Assembly: GCA_015075555.1 (NCBI GenBank)
Contig: JABTUD010000002.1
Span: forward strand, 558,001-622,000
Direction of reading: 5' to 3'
DNA length: 64,000 bases
From: Thermoflexaceae bacterium
Lineage (GTDB): Bacteria; Chloroflexota; Dehalococcoidia; Tepidiformales; Tepidiformaceae
Shown here: positions 44,051-52,584 of the stretch, in pieces
How the letters are laid out: the number at the start of each line of letters is the position of its first letter
How positions within the stretch are numbered: position 1 is the stretch's first letter
Notes under the pieces: model-generated
What the model saw: the letters and a program-made list of their open reading frames with translations, nothing else
Told to the model about the DNA's origin: nothing
Databases searched by the model: none
Program-made: the position numbers and the translations under genes

Positions 44051-44665
44051 ATGGCACAGCCCGCGCGAAACCGGGGGCGGATAGGAAGCGGCGCCACGAC
44101 GCGCGCCCGCATCATTGGGGCTGCCACCGACCTGTTTGCACGCGATGGCTATGAAGGCACGACGGTTAGGGCGATAGCGGCGCGCTGCCACATCACCGAC
44201 CCGGCGCTCTACTACCATTTTCGTTCCAAGCGCGAGATCCTCGACGCCATCTGGCGTAACGCGCCCGCCGAAGTTGTGCCGGTGGAGCACGAGAGCAGCC
44301 TTTCGAGGGAGGGGCTTGTCAACGACATCGAGGAGCGCTTCTATGCGTGGACACGCAGCGTCGCGCTGCTGCGAGTGCTGCTGGGGCAGGTGCTGAGGGG
44401 CGACGAGCGAGCCACGGACTTTCGCAGGGACCTGCTCGAGAGGTTCCGGGCAGGGAGACTCCCTTCGGCCCAGGAGATCTACGGTGCGCGCGGAGAGATC
44501 GTCCTCGAAACCGTTTTCCAGGCGGTTTCCGGAGTTCTTTATGACACCGTTTTCCAGCACGGGGATACGTTCCAGGAGGTTGTGAACCAGGATTCGTTCC
44601 GACGGCGGTTGCGCCGGATCATCGACCAGGCGCTGCCGTGCCCGCCTTTCGCCAACGAGCGATGA
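44051..44665 (+). CDS. TetR/AcrR family regulator (first of overlapping pair)
   Basis: A 204-residue protein. HTH: TTVRAIAARCHITDPALYYHF, cited in part as AIAARCHITDPALYYHF, followed by [11 protein letters not shown]. The C-terminal ligand domain is long and helical. It shares the N-terminal DNA-binding pattern of the next gene ([10 protein letters not shown] in both), so the pair arose by duplication and may bind related sites. Its stop overlaps the next start by ATGA. Confidence 0.9.
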   Translation: MAQPARNRGRIGSGATTRARIIGAATDLFARDGYEGTTVRAIAARCHITDPALYYHFRSKREILDAIWRNAPAEVVPVEHESSLSREGLVNDIEERFYAWTRSVALLRVLLGQVLRGDERATDFRRDLLERFRAGRLPSAQEIYGARGEIVLETVFQAVSGVLYDTVFQHGDTFQEVVNQDSFRRRLRRIIDQALPCPPFANER

Positions 44666-45330
44666 GCCCGGGTTCTGTTGCCAGTGAGGCGCCCGAAGGC
44701 CAGGGCGCGTGTGGGGTCCCGCAGAGGCGGGGCAGCGATGCCACCCGGGAACGGATCCTTGAGGCCGCGCACGAGCTGTTTTCGGCCAGGGGATTCGATG
44801 GCACGACGGTGAAGGAGATCGGCGCCCGGGCCGGCCTGACGGACGCGGCCCTCTACTACTACTTCCGCTCCAAGCGCGAGATCCTCGACGCGGTCTGGAG
44901 AATCCCCGAGGCCCAGACCCTGCGAGATGTTCCCCCTGGCGAGGTTATTAGCCCGGAGGTGCTGGACCGGCTGATCGATACGATGTTTGATGGCGCGATC
45001 GCCCAGGACGGCTTCCTACGCCTGGTTGGGCGGCAGGTGCTGGCGCGGGACCGGACGGCAACGGCCCTGCGCAACCAGACAATGGCGGCGTGGCGCGGGT
45101 ACCTGCGGAGGCATTTCGAGACCGGGTTCGGCCCCGAAGAATCGGAAGAGATGGCCGATTCGCTTGCCATGCTCATACTGGGCGTCTATTTGAACACGCA
45201 GATAGACCACGGCGCGGCACTGGCAGATGTCTTCCGCGAGCAGGCGTTCCGCGACCGCGTGAAGTCGATGGCGCACACGATGTTTCCCCTGGGGACCCCG
45301 GGGGCTTCAGAGAGGCCGTGCGCGCAGTAG
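44662..45330 (+). CDS. TetR/AcrR family regulator (second of overlapping pair)
   Basis: A 222-residue protein from the ATG at 44662, coupled to the previous gene by ATGA; an earlier ATG at 44638 lies inside that gene. [23 protein letters not shown] with the same [12 protein letters not shown] as its neighbour. C-terminal ligand domain differs. It overlaps the GTG of dtd by 13 bp, so three genes form one unit. Heterodimer formation with the first TetR protein is possible (inference). Confidence 0.88.
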   Translation: MSPGSVASEAPEGQGACGVPQRRGSDATRERILEAAHELFSARGFDGTTVKEIGARAGLTDAALYYYFRSKREILDAVWRIPEAQTLRDVPPGEVISPEVLDRLIDTMFDGAIAQDGFLRLVGRQVLARDRTATALRNQTMAAWRGYLRRHFETGFGPEESEEMADSLAMLILGVYLNTQIDHGAALADVFREQAFRDRVKSMAHTMFPLGTPGASERPCAQ

Positions 45331-45782
45331 TACAGCGCGTTTCCCGCGCCAGGGTGACGGTTGCCGGCCGGCCAGTGGGAGAGATCGGCCGGGGCTTGCT
45401 GGTGCTGCTGGGTGTGGCGGAGACGGATGCGGCGCTTGATGCGGCCAGGCTGGCGGCAAAGATCGCAGGGCTGCGGGTGTTCGAAGACGCCGTGGGGAAG
45501 ATGAACCTCTCGCTCGGCGAAAAGGGCGGGGCTGTGCTGATCATCAGCCAGTTCACGCTCTACGGGGATGTTCGGCGCGGGAAGCGCCCTTCGTTTGACC
45601 GCGCGGCGCCGCCCGCTCTGGCGCGCGAGTTGTACGAGGCCTTCTGCGCCGCGGTCGAAGCGGAAGGGGTCCGCTGCGAACGCGGGGAGTTCGGCGAACA
45701 CATGGATGTGGAACTGGTCAACGATGGGCCGGTGACGCTGGTTATCGATACGGAGGAGCTTGACCGGCCGCGCCGGGCTTGA
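45318..45782 (+). CDS. dtd: D-aminoacyl-tRNA deacylase
   Basis: A 154-residue protein from a GTG at 45318 ([15 protein letters not shown]). The Ser/Gln motif [18 protein letters not shown] and the Gly-cis-Pro motif [10 protein letters not shown] are both intact. It hydrolyses D-amino acids and mischarged Gly from tRNA. Normal length about 145-150. It precedes proS, also a tRNA-charging quality gene. Confidence 0.94.
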   Translation: MRAVVQRVSRARVTVAGRPVGEIGRGLLVLLGVAETDAALDAARLAAKIAGLRVFEDAVGKMNLSLGEKGGAVLIISQFTLYGDVRRGKRPSFDRAAPPALARELYEAFCAAVEAEGVRCERGEFGEHMDVELVNDGPVTLVIDTEELDRPRRA

Positions 45783-45842
45783 CCGCAAAGGCGGCGCGGC
45801 TGCAACGTTCGAACCACACTACGGCACGAGGACTCCCATTCG

Positions 45843-47546
45843 ATGCGGATGAGCAGGCTGCTCCTGAAGACGCTGCGCGAACCACCGGCCGACGCTGAGC
45901 TCGCCAGTCACCGGCTGCTGCTGCGGGCCGGGCTCGTGATGCCCCTGGCGGCGGGCTTGTATTGCTTCACACCGCTGGGCTGGCGCACCCTGCGCCGCAT
46001 CGAGAACATCATTCGCGAGGAGATGGACCGCAGCGGCGCGCAGGAGATCCACCTGCCGGCGTTGCACCCGATAGAGCTCTGGGAGCAGAGTGGCCGGGCC
46101 GAGGCAATGGGCCAGACCCTCTTCCGGCTGGCCGACCGCAAGGAGAGGGGCTTTGCGCTTGGCCCCACGCACGAGGAGGCGGTGAGCTTTCTCGCGGCAC
46201 GCTCCATTCAGAGCTACCGCGATCTCCCGGTAACGCTCTACCAGATCCAGACGAAGTTCCGGGACGAAGCGCGCCCGCGGGGCGGCCTCATCCGCCTGCG
46301 GGAGTTCATCATGAAGGACGCCTACAGCTTCGATGCGGGCTGGGATGCGTTGGACGAATCGTACCAGCTGGCTTTCGATGCGTACGTGCGCATCTTCGCC
46401 CGGGCGGGCGTGCCGGTAGTCCCGGTGGCGGCGGATTCGGGCGCAATCGGCGGGAAGGATAGCCAGGAGTTCGTGTTCCTGTCGGAGACGGGGGAGGACG
46501 AGGTGCTCCTCTGCCCCGGTTGCGGTTATGCGGCCAATGCAGAGAAGGCGGAATTCCGGGCCCCACCACCGCTGCCGGGTGACGCCGCTCCGATGGAGAA
46601 GGTGCCGACACCGGGTCAGAAGACCATTGCGGAGCTGGCGAACTTCCTCGGCCTCGAACGCAGGCAGACGTGCAAGGCGGTCTTCTACCGTGCTGACGGC
46701 CGGCCGGTGTTTGTGGCAATCCGCGGCGACCTGGAAGTGAATGAAACGAAACTCAAGAACGTGCTCAAGGCGCGGGAGGTCGAAGCGCTCGACGACGCGG
46801 CGGCGCGTGCCGCCGGGCTCATTCCCGGCTCGGCGGGGCCGGTGGGACTCACGGGAATCGAGGTCGTGGCGGATAGCAGCGTGACGGGTGCCGGTGGCCT
46901 CGTGGCGGGGGCGAATGAAGACGGCTACCACTATCTCAACGTCAGCTACGGGCGCGACTGGAATGCGGGGGTGGTGGCCGGCATCGCCCTCGCGCGGGCA
47001 GGGGATGCGTGTCTCCAATGTGGAGCGGAACTGGAGACGCGCCGGGGCATTGAGATGGGCCACGTATTCAAGCTAGGTACGGTGTACGCGGAGTCGATGG
47101 GGGTCACCTACCTTGACGAGAGCGGCCAACGGCAGCCGGTGGTAATGGGGTGTTACGGCATCGGCCTGGAGAGAATGCTGGCGGCGGCCATTGAAGCGAA
47201 CCACGATGAGAACGGCATCATCTGGCCGCCCGAGGTGGCGCCCTACGACGTCCACATCGTCGCCCTCAACCTCGACCAGGCGCCAGTGGCCGAGGCGCTC
47301 GCCGCGCTCGAGGCGGCGCTCGCGGAGGCCGGGCTATCGGCCCTGATCGACGATCGCGACGAATCGGCCGGCATCAAGTTCAAGGATGCCGACCTGCTGG
47401 GCATGCCGGTTCGCGTGACAGTCAGCCCGCGGGCGCTGGAGAAGGGGGGCGTGGAGTTGCGCGCGCGGCGCACGGGCGAGACGACGATCGTGCGGATAGA
47501 GGAAATGCCAGGGGCTGCCCGGCAAGTCGCCACCCGCCCGAGGTGA
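45843..47546 (+). CDS. proS: Prolyl-tRNA synthetase, bacterial type with editing domain
   Basis: A 567-residue class II synthetase. Motif 2 region FRDEARPRGGLIRLREFIMKD (cited in part: RPRGGLIRLREF), HEEAVSFLA, and motif 3 GCYGIGLERMLAAAIE are present. The INS/YbaK editing insertion lies at about 230-385 (KTIAELANFLGLERRQTCKA in part). The C-terminal anticodon domain ends IEEMPGAARQVATRPR. The last codons and the TGA stop fall in a 102-bp repeat shared with the M23-like gene at 49.2 kb, so the natural end of proS may have been replaced. Confidence 0.96.
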   Translation: MRMSRLLLKTLREPPADAELASHRLLLRAGLVMPLAAGLYCFTPLGWRTLRRIENIIREEMDRSGAQEIHLPALHPIELWEQSGRAEAMGQTLFRLADRKERGFALGPTHEEAVSFLAARSIQSYRDLPVTLYQIQTKFRDEARPRGGLIRLREFIMKDAYSFDAGWDALDESYQLAFDAYVRIFARAGVPVVPVAADSGAIGGKDSQEFVFLSETGEDEVLLCPGCGYAANAEKAEFRAPPPLPGDAAPMEKVPTPGQKTIAELANFLGLERRQTCKAVFYRADGRPVFVAIRGDLEVNETKLKNVLKAREVEALDDAAARAAGLIPGSAGPVGLTGIEVVADSSVTGAGGLVAGANEDGYHYLNVSYGRDWNAGVVAGIALARAGDACLQCGAELETRRGIEMGHVFKLGTVYAESMGVTYLDESGQRQPVVMGCYGIGLERMLAAAIEANHDENGIIWPPEVAPYDVHIVALNLDQAPVAEALAALEAALAEAGLSALIDDRDESAGIKFKDADLLGMPVRVTVSPRALEKGGVELRARRTGETTIVRIEEMPGAARQVATRPR

Positions 47547-47640
47547 CGTCGTAGTTCGTGCCGGGAGCGTTGGCGCCCTGGAGGCCGGACGCATGGCTAA
47601 GCTCACCGCCGTCGACTTTCCCGTGGTGGACGCGCGGGCC
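47539..47640. repeat. Copy A of a 102-bp repeat (M23-gene tail) at the proS 3' end
   Basis: This stretch matches 49177-49278 with about 11 mismatches in 102 bp (89%). Read on the minus strand it codes for a piece of the M23-like tail: GPRVHHGKVDGGELSHASG, then QGANAPGTNYDVTS. Its right end coincides with the end of similarity at GGGCC; its left end covers the proS stop codon. It looks like a remnant of a second copy of the M23-like gene. Confidence 0.85.
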
Positions 47641-48321
47641 GCTGAAGGCGCTGCAGGCGAAAGACGCCGGCCAGGGCCCCGGCAAGCAGAGTGAGCGAGC
47701 CCAGGAGAACGAGGGCCCAACCCACCGGCGTGAGCGGTGAGCCCGCGCTTCTTGATGCGAACCCGCTTCCCGTTGGGGGCGCATCAACTACCAGGGGGCT
47801 TAGCCGGGATGCGATCATCTCCATTGAGGCGCCTGTGTATCGTCGCTGGACGATTAGCGTGTACAGACCCGACGGCGCTCAACCCACTGAGCAACCCACT
47901 CGTTTGTCAGGCTAGCCACAATCCCGGGCCGCGGCAGGAAGAACGCTGCAGACACCTGCGAACCACCGGCCACGTTCACGGGGACCGGGAGGGGATGGCG
48001 CCTGCTAAGGCCGATCGTGACGACAGGGTCTCCGCTACCGGTTACGAAGGCGATGCTGACCTTGCGGCTGGCATCGTCGCGTTCCGCCGCCCGCCGGTGG
48101 AGACCGGGGGGAGTGGGAGCCAGCGTGTATAACGTCTCGGGCCCGCTTGCGGTGACCACGACCACGCATGGAGGGCCGAGGTTGTCCCCGCCGGGCCACA
48201 CAGAATCTTCTATCCCATCGGCTATTGGCTTTGGGCAGTCCTGTTGCGCCTGCCCTGGGGTCACCGCTTGATGGAGCAGCAGGCCGACAACCATCAGTAC
48301 GAGTAGGAATTTCCGGCTCAC
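47603..48321 (-). pseudogene. Secreted, membrane-anchored surface protein broken by a -1 frameshift
   Basis: From a GTG at 48321 (GGGAG ahead) the frame has a signal peptide (MSRKFLLVLMVVGLLLHQAV, cleavage near GQAQ) and a beta-rich domain. It runs to GAG at 47880-47878, then ends after RRRVCTR. The overlapping frame from 47878 continues without a stop as APSGLYTLIVQRRYTGASME, then a Pro/Thr/Gly linker and a C-terminal membrane anchor (GWALVLLGSLTLLAGALAGV) plus Arg-rich end, stopping at 47603. One missing G near 47878 restores a ~240-residue surface protein. Pseudogene, programmed shift or a sequence error are all possible. Confidence 0.65.
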
Positions 48322-48369
48322 GTGCTTGCTCCCACTCCCACGAATTGGCCCGGCGCATCGCGCCGCCCA

Positions 48370-49047
48370 CTAATCGACCGGGAATGTTTCCTGCCCGGCG
48401 AACTGAGCGATAACCGAAGCGCCGGAATTTCCGCAGCCGAACTCGACGGCCACGATTGCCCCCCCGGCTACCCGGAACAACGCTCCGGCTGGCACCGTAG
48501 GCTGGTCGATGACGACGGCGAAATCCCCCCGCGGAAGCCAATCGCCTCCATCATTCGGGCGCGGGGGCCGGGTGTCACGGTAGACGCCCAGTAGCGTGCG
48601 TTCTGCCGCGGCGTAAATGTCCAGCCGCGCCTCGACGAGTTCTTCTTCGCTCACGATCGAGCACACCACAGCCCTTCGCAGCGGGATCATGTCCCCGGGT
48701 TGGGTTCCTTGCGGGCAGCGGGGTGGCGACCCCACGCCGACGGGATTGGCCGCGCACGCGGTAGGAACGGGAGCCCAGAGCTGCAGTATCTCGGCGGCGG
48801 TACCGGCTGCTATGGTTCGGACTATCATCCGCAGAGCGGGAGTCGTGGTGGGTTCGCCATGCGGGCTTGCCGCGGGCGAAGGCCCGGGCGGCGTACCGAT
48901 GGGCGTTGTGGGCACACTCGATGCGCTTGCTTGTGGGGAAGGTCCAGGTAGCGTGCTGGTTGCAGACGTAACCGGTTCGTCGCCCCCGCAAGAGACAAGC
49001 ACAAGCGCGGCCCACCACGCCAACAGCAGATGGAGGCGCCAACGCAT
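48370..49047 (-). CDS. Predicted lipoprotein, unknown function
   Basis: A 225-residue protein from the ATG at 49047. A lipoprotein signal peptide (MRWRLHLLLAWWAALVLVSCGG; lipobox LVSC, lipidation at Cys near residue 20) precedes a Ser/Thr/Pro linker of about 45 residues. The rest (IAAGTAAEILQLWAPVPTAC; DWLPRGDFAVVIDQPTVPAG) is beta-rich with four to five Cys and no recognised family. It sits between two damaged secreted-protein genes on the same strand. Confidence 0.7.
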   Translation of the reverse strand: MRWRLHLLLAWWAALVLVSCGGDEPVTSATSTLPGPSPQASASSVPTTPIGTPPGPSPAASPHGEPTTTPALRMIVRTIAAGTAAEILQLWAPVPTACAANPVGVGSPPRCPQGTQPGDMIPLRRAVVCSIVSEEELVEARLDIYAAAERTLLGVYRDTRPPRPNDGGDWLPRGDFAVVIDQPTVPAGALFRVAGGAIVAVEFGCGNSGASVIAQFAGQETFPVD

Positions 49048-49152
49048 GGCCACGGACACGGCAACTGACGTTCGCTTCGCTATCTCCGCCACTCCTTCCG
49101 GCCGGAACCTTGGCCCGTGTCCAGAGCCGTGCGGGCCAAGGTTCGATCACGG

Positions 49153-49737
49153 CTAGTAGTAGATCGTTGTGTCGTTCGAGGTGACGTCGTAGTTCGTGCC
49201 GGAAGCGTTGGTGCTCTGGAGGCCGGACGCATGGATGAGATCACCGCCGTTCACCTTCCCGTGGTGAACGTGCGGGCCCGTAATGTAGCAGCCGTCGTCG
49301 GAATCCAGGAGCCAGCCGACGGTGAACGCCTCGCTGGCCTCGGGTGTGATGTTGGCGCTGCGGCCTGTGTCGTAGCCATACATGTGGACGTAGTGCACGT
49401 AGCCCCCTGTCACATAGTCGTACGGTGTGGTGTGTGTGTAGATCCGGTAGGTCTGTCCGTCGCAGCTTCCGCCATACTCGGAAACCTCGTAGTAGACCGT
49501 GTATGTTGCGCCAACATTGTTCAGTCGCCAGATGACGGATGCATCACTCTAATCTCGCCCTGCGTCCTTCACGAGATCCAGAGACTTCTCGCCAGATTGA
49601 TGATTCCAGTCGCTGGTGATCACAGCAGGCGTGTCGAGCGGATTGAGGATGTGAAATGTATCGGCGGATACACCAAGAACGCTGGACAGCGCGAAAACGC
49701 CGGCAAACTACGTTGCCAAGAAGGTGTAGAGATTCAC
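49153..49737 (-). pseudogene. M23-like peptidase gene with two in-frame amber codons
   Basis: A 194-codon frame opens at a GTG (49737) that overlaps the previous gene's stop (GTGA). It encodes a signal peptide (MNLYTFLAT-amber-FAGVFALSSVLGVSA), the M23-like SDWNHQSGEKSLDLV, then GGYVHYVHMYG and the zinc motif GPHVHHG. TAG codons occupy positions 10 (49710-49708) and 63 (49551-49549); no TAA or TGA interrupts. Frame, signal sequence and domain order survive on both sides of each TAG. TGG-to-TAG and CAG-to-TAG transitions would explain them. A truncated gene, readthrough or suppression remain possible. Confidence 0.7.
49177..49278. repeat. Copy B of the 102-bp repeat, inside the M23-like gene
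   Basis: The source copy: minus-strand codons GPHVHHGKVNGGDLIHASG, then QSTNASGTNYDVTS near the end of the M23-like frame. It matches 47539-47640. Differences include several synonymous or conservative changes, so the copies diverged while coding. Confidence 0.85.
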
Positions 49738-50414
49738 TGAGACACCTCGGAAATCATCCGCTCCACGGTAGCGAGCACATCAGCGTCGCTGGTCGACCAG
49801 TATGCCAGGACATGGTGGTAGACGCCGTTGACTTCAACGAAGACATCGCGCGGGCCAAGCCCGCCAACCACTGCCCTGGTCGGAAATTGGGTGAGTGCCG
49901 GGTGCCCGGAAATCGTCGTCTGCTTCGTCGCGGAGACCGGGCTAGCTGTCGGAACCCTCAACAGGAATGCTCCATTGGGGCTCCAACTCTCCAGAAAGAA
50001 CACGGTTTCCTTGTCGGACTCATAGAGGACACTCGAGTAGAACTTGCCATCAGCACTTGTGACCAGGGCGGCGGATGAGGCCCTCAGTCCCAGGGTATCC
50101 GCCTCTGCGAGCCTCCCCGCGCGCGGCTCAGCCCCCTTCAACTCCTCCAGAGTGACGCTTTCGGCCGCCTTGCCGAACACAGGGACGGCGAGTTCGCTGT
50201 GCCGGCCAGGAATCGGGCCAGCGAAGTTAAAGGGGTTGGTGCTTTCCCCTGCCGCGATCGCATAGCCATCGACGGGCGCCGACGCCGCCTCGGAGTAGGA
50301 GCTTGCCGCGCCGCGGGCGACTCCCGCGGCGATTACCACGGCCGGGGTCCCAACGGCTGCCATCGACACAGCGAGCACTACCGATCGCAGCCTCGATCTC
50401 GTTGGCGATCTCAT
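49734..50414 (-). CDS. Predicted secreted protein, unknown function
   Basis: A 226-residue protein with an N-terminal signal sequence (MRSPTRSRLRSVVLAVSMAA... cleavage near ARG-AASS). The body (NFAGPIPGRHSELAVPVFGK; PTRAVVGGLGPRDVFVEVNG) looks beta-rich, of a DUF4367-like or outer-surface style, with no family recognised. GGAGG lies 11 bp upstream of the ATG. Its stop overlaps the start of the M23-like frame, so they were translated together. Confidence 0.7.
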   Translation of the reverse strand: MRSPTRSRLRSVVLAVSMAAVGTPAVVIAAGVARGAASSYSEAASAPVDGYAIAAGESTNPFNFAGPIPGRHSELAVPVFGKAAESVTLEELKGAEPRAGRLAEADTLGLRASSAALVTSADGKFYSSVLYESDKETVFFLESWSPNGAFLLRVPTASPVSATKQTTISGHPALTQFPTRAVVGGLGPRDVFVEVNGVYHHVLAYWSTSDADVLATVERMISEVSQ

Positions 50415-50531
50415 CGCGTTTCTTGCCTCCTTTCTGGAGAGCGTGTTCTGAACGGGAACGCGGGTCGCCTGTTTGGTGACGGGAACAGGCTACTCCTGCA
50501 CCCTTTCGCCCTGGCAGGTGTCGCAGAACCC

Positions 50532-50822
50532 CTAATCACCCCACTTTCTAGCTCCTTCTTTCATCGCAAGTCCCGCCTGCTCGGCGCACCAGGCCAGCCA
50601 GAGCGGAGCGTTGGTCTCCCACCAGCGGCCCATCTCCCGCAAGTCCTGGCAGCCCGTTATCCCTTTCAGGGCATCGATCTGACTGCGGGCGCCGTGGTAG
50701 CTCATCTGAAGGCTCTCTGCCGCCTGGCGCACGGTCCGGCGGGCTTCGATCTCGCGGAGCACGCGGGCGCGCGCGAATGTGGTCCGGTCCCGATCGATGG
50801 GCTCGCGTTCTTGAACGCTCAT
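50532..50822 (-). CDS. Small HTH DNA-binding protein
   Basis: A 96-residue protein from the ATG at 50822 (MSVQEREPIDRDRTTFARAR). The stretch TVRQAAESLQMSYHGARSQI looks like a helix-turn-helix, related to the LuxR/GerE or sigma-region-4 type. The C-terminal part has Trp-rich GRWWETNAPLWLAWC. It lies upstream of the secreted-protein genes and may control them. The family is uncertain. Confidence 0.6.
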   Translation of the reverse strand: MSVQEREPIDRDRTTFARARVLREIEARRTVRQAAESLQMSYHGARSQIDALKGITGCQDLREMGRWWETNAPLWLAWCAEQAGLAMKEGARKWGD

Positions 50823-50993
50823 TGCTGGCCTCCGAAGTCCGTCCGTCGGGGCAAGGGGCGCACCTGCCCTCATACCGGCCTGCACCCATGATAAGTGTGA
50901 CGTCAACTAATCCCTTGTCGCTTCAGCGGGGCCACGTCGCCGCCGTTTCGGCAGCAGGTTCAGAGCACCGATCGCCACGCCCACGGCTCGTGC

Positions 50994-50999
50994 TATACT
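50994..50999 (+). promoter_or_regulatory. Extended -10 promoter of the nusA operon
   Basis: TGC-TATACT (TG at 50991-50992, TATACT 50994-50999) is an extended -10 element; the -35 is poor. Transcription would start near 51006, giving a ~53-nt leader that holds the hairpin at 51025. Confidence 0.55.
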
Positions 51000-51024
51000 C
51001 CACAGGGAACGCATTCCTGTCAGG

Positions 51025-51049
51025 AGTGGGCCCTCGGGTCCACTTTTTT
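51025..51049 (+). terminator. Intrinsic-terminator-like attenuator before nusA
   Basis: AGTGGGCC (51025-51032), loop CTCG, GGTCCACT (51037-51044) forms an eight-pair stem with one G-T pair, followed at once by a run of six T (51044-51049). It ends 9 bp before the nusA ATG and lies inside its leader. A second small hairpin (GGAA/TTCC around 51006-51017) precedes it. Control of nusA by transcription termination in its own leader is inferred. Confidence 0.75.
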
Positions 51050-51058
51050 GTTGAGGGT

Positions 51059-52576
51059 ATGAAGAACGAGTTTCTGCTTGCCATAGGCCAGCTGGCCGCC
51101 GAGAAGAACCTGCCGAAGGAGATCGTCTTCGAGGCGGTTGAAGCTGCGCTGACCTCCGCGTACAGGCGTGAAGGCGAGAACGCGCCCAACATCTACGCGA
51201 AGATCGACCCCGAATCGGGGGAGATACACGCCTACATGCAGAAAACGGTCGTCGACGATGTCGAAGAGCCCCACATCGAGATCTCCCTCGCCGACGCCCG
51301 CAAGTACAAGCCCAGTGCCACTCCCGGGGACGTGCTCGACTTCGAGATGAAGATCCCGGACCACGCCGGCCGGATCGCGGCGCAGACGGCGAAGCAGGTG
51401 GTGCTGCAGAGGCTGCGCGAGGCGGAGCGCGACGCTGTCTTCGACGAGTACGCGGGGCGCGAGAACGAGGTGGTTGTCGGCACTGTGCAGCGGATAGAGC
51501 CGCGCCAGATGGTACTTGAGCTGGGGCGCGGGACCGAGGCAGTGCTGCCGTTTAGCGAGCAGGTGAGGAACGAGCATCTCCGTTCGGGGCAGCGCGTGAA
51601 GGTGATCCTCCTTGAGGTACAGAAGGCCATCAAGGGCCCCCAGATCATCGTCAGCCGGACGCACCGCAACCTGTTGCGGAGGCTCTTCGAGATGGAAGTC
51701 CCGGAGATCGCCAGCGGCACGGTGGAGATAAAGTCGATCGCGCGCGAAGGCGGCTACCGGAGCAAGGTTGCCGTCCATTCGCGGGTGCCGAGCATCGACC
51801 CGATCGGGGCATGCGTGGGCATGCGCGGTTCGCGCATCCAGAACATCGTCAACGAGCTCGGTGGCGAACGCATCGACGTCATCAAGTGGGACCCCGACCC
51901 GGCGAACTTCGTATCCAATGCGCTCAGTCCGGCCCAGGTGGTGGACGCCGAGGTGGACCCGGAAGAGAGGCGGGCCACCCTGGTGGTGCCCGACCGCATG
52001 CTGTCGCTGGCGATCGGCAAGGAGGGGCAGAACGCGCGGCTGGCGGCGAAGCTCACTGGCTGGCGGATCGATATCCTCAGCCAGACGGCGGCGGAAGCGC
52101 GCGCACGGGGAGAAGAGGAGGCGCCGACCTCGTTCGAGCCATTCGCACCGGGCGAGACGCCAGATATCGACATCATCCCCGAGGTTGAGGAGCCAATCGC
52201 GGCGGTGGCCGAGGCGCCTGCACCGGTGACGCCCCCGGTGGCGCCGCTCATGCCGGCCGAGGCGGAGCCGGAAGAGGAAGTCACTTCGTTTGCCGATGCG
52301 CTGGCGGTGATGCCGATTCCGCGGGGCGAGGAGCGCGAGTCGGAAGACTATGGGGATGAGTACGAGGAGGAGGAAGAGGAGGAATACGAGGTCCCGGCCC
52401 TGGTGGCGCCAGAATCGCGGTCGACGACCATTCGCTTCGCCGAAGACGTCCTGCCGAAGGTAGCGGAAGAGACCCCGGACGCGAAGAAGGCATCGGCCAA
52501 GAAGGTCAAGCGCGCCGTTCGCTTCGAGGAAGAAGAGGAGATGGAGGACGTGGACTACTCGGGCCGCATTCACTAG
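51059..52576 (+). CDS. nusA: Transcription termination/antitermination protein NusA
   Basis: A 505-residue protein from the ATG at 51059 behind TTGAGGGT. The order is an N-terminal RNA-polymerase-binding domain ([20 protein letters not shown]), S1 domain ([18 protein letters not shown]), two KH domains ([20 protein letters not shown] in part; [16 protein letters not shown]). The C-terminal ~140 residues are a disordered, very acidic tail ([12 protein letters not shown]) instead of the acidic repeats of E. coli. RimP, usually upstream, is absent here. NusA binds nascent RNA and polymerase and favours pausing and termination, which makes the leader attenuator a candidate feedback site. Confidence 0.96.
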   Translation: MKNEFLLAIGQLAAEKNLPKEIVFEAVEAALTSAYRREGENAPNIYAKIDPESGEIHAYMQKTVVDDVEEPHIEISLADARKYKPSATPGDVLDFEMKIPDHAGRIAAQTAKQVVLQRLREAERDAVFDEYAGRENEVVVGTVQRIEPRQMVLELGRGTEAVLPFSEQVRNEHLRSGQRVKVILLEVQKAIKGPQIIVSRTHRNLLRRLFEMEVPEIASGTVEIKSIAREGGYRSKVAVHSRVPSIDPIGACVGMRGSRIQNIVNELGGERIDVIKWDPDPANFVSNALSPAQVVDAEVDPEERRATLVVPDRMLSLAIGKEGQNARLAAKLTGWRIDILSQTAAEARARGEEEAPTSFEPFAPGETPDIDIIPEVEEPIAAVAEAPAPVTPPVAPLMPAEAEPEEEVTSFADALAVMPIPRGEERESEDYGDEYEEEEEEEYEVPALVAPESRSTTIRFAEDVLPKVAEETPDAKKASAKKVKRAVRFEEEEEMEDVDYSGRIH

Positions 52577-52584
52577 GAGCGGGG

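Noticed and set aside
49153-49413. Treating the M23-like tail as a separate 86-residue gene
   Set aside because: The internal GTG has no ribosome site, and the same frame extends upstream through two TAG codons to a coupled GTG with signal peptide, so the short frame is only the 3' part.
49549-49710. Genetic recoding of TAG (pyrrolysine or amber suppressor) as the default explanation
   Set aside because: No PylRS, tRNA-Pyl or other TAG-interrupted gene is in the window, and other genes use TAG as a normal stop. Kept only as a hypothesis to test.
52330-52400. Acidic repeat tract in nusA as a tandem repeat or frameshift site
   Set aside because: It is a low-complexity Glu-rich tail in frame, common at NusA C-termini of this kind; no unit repeats.
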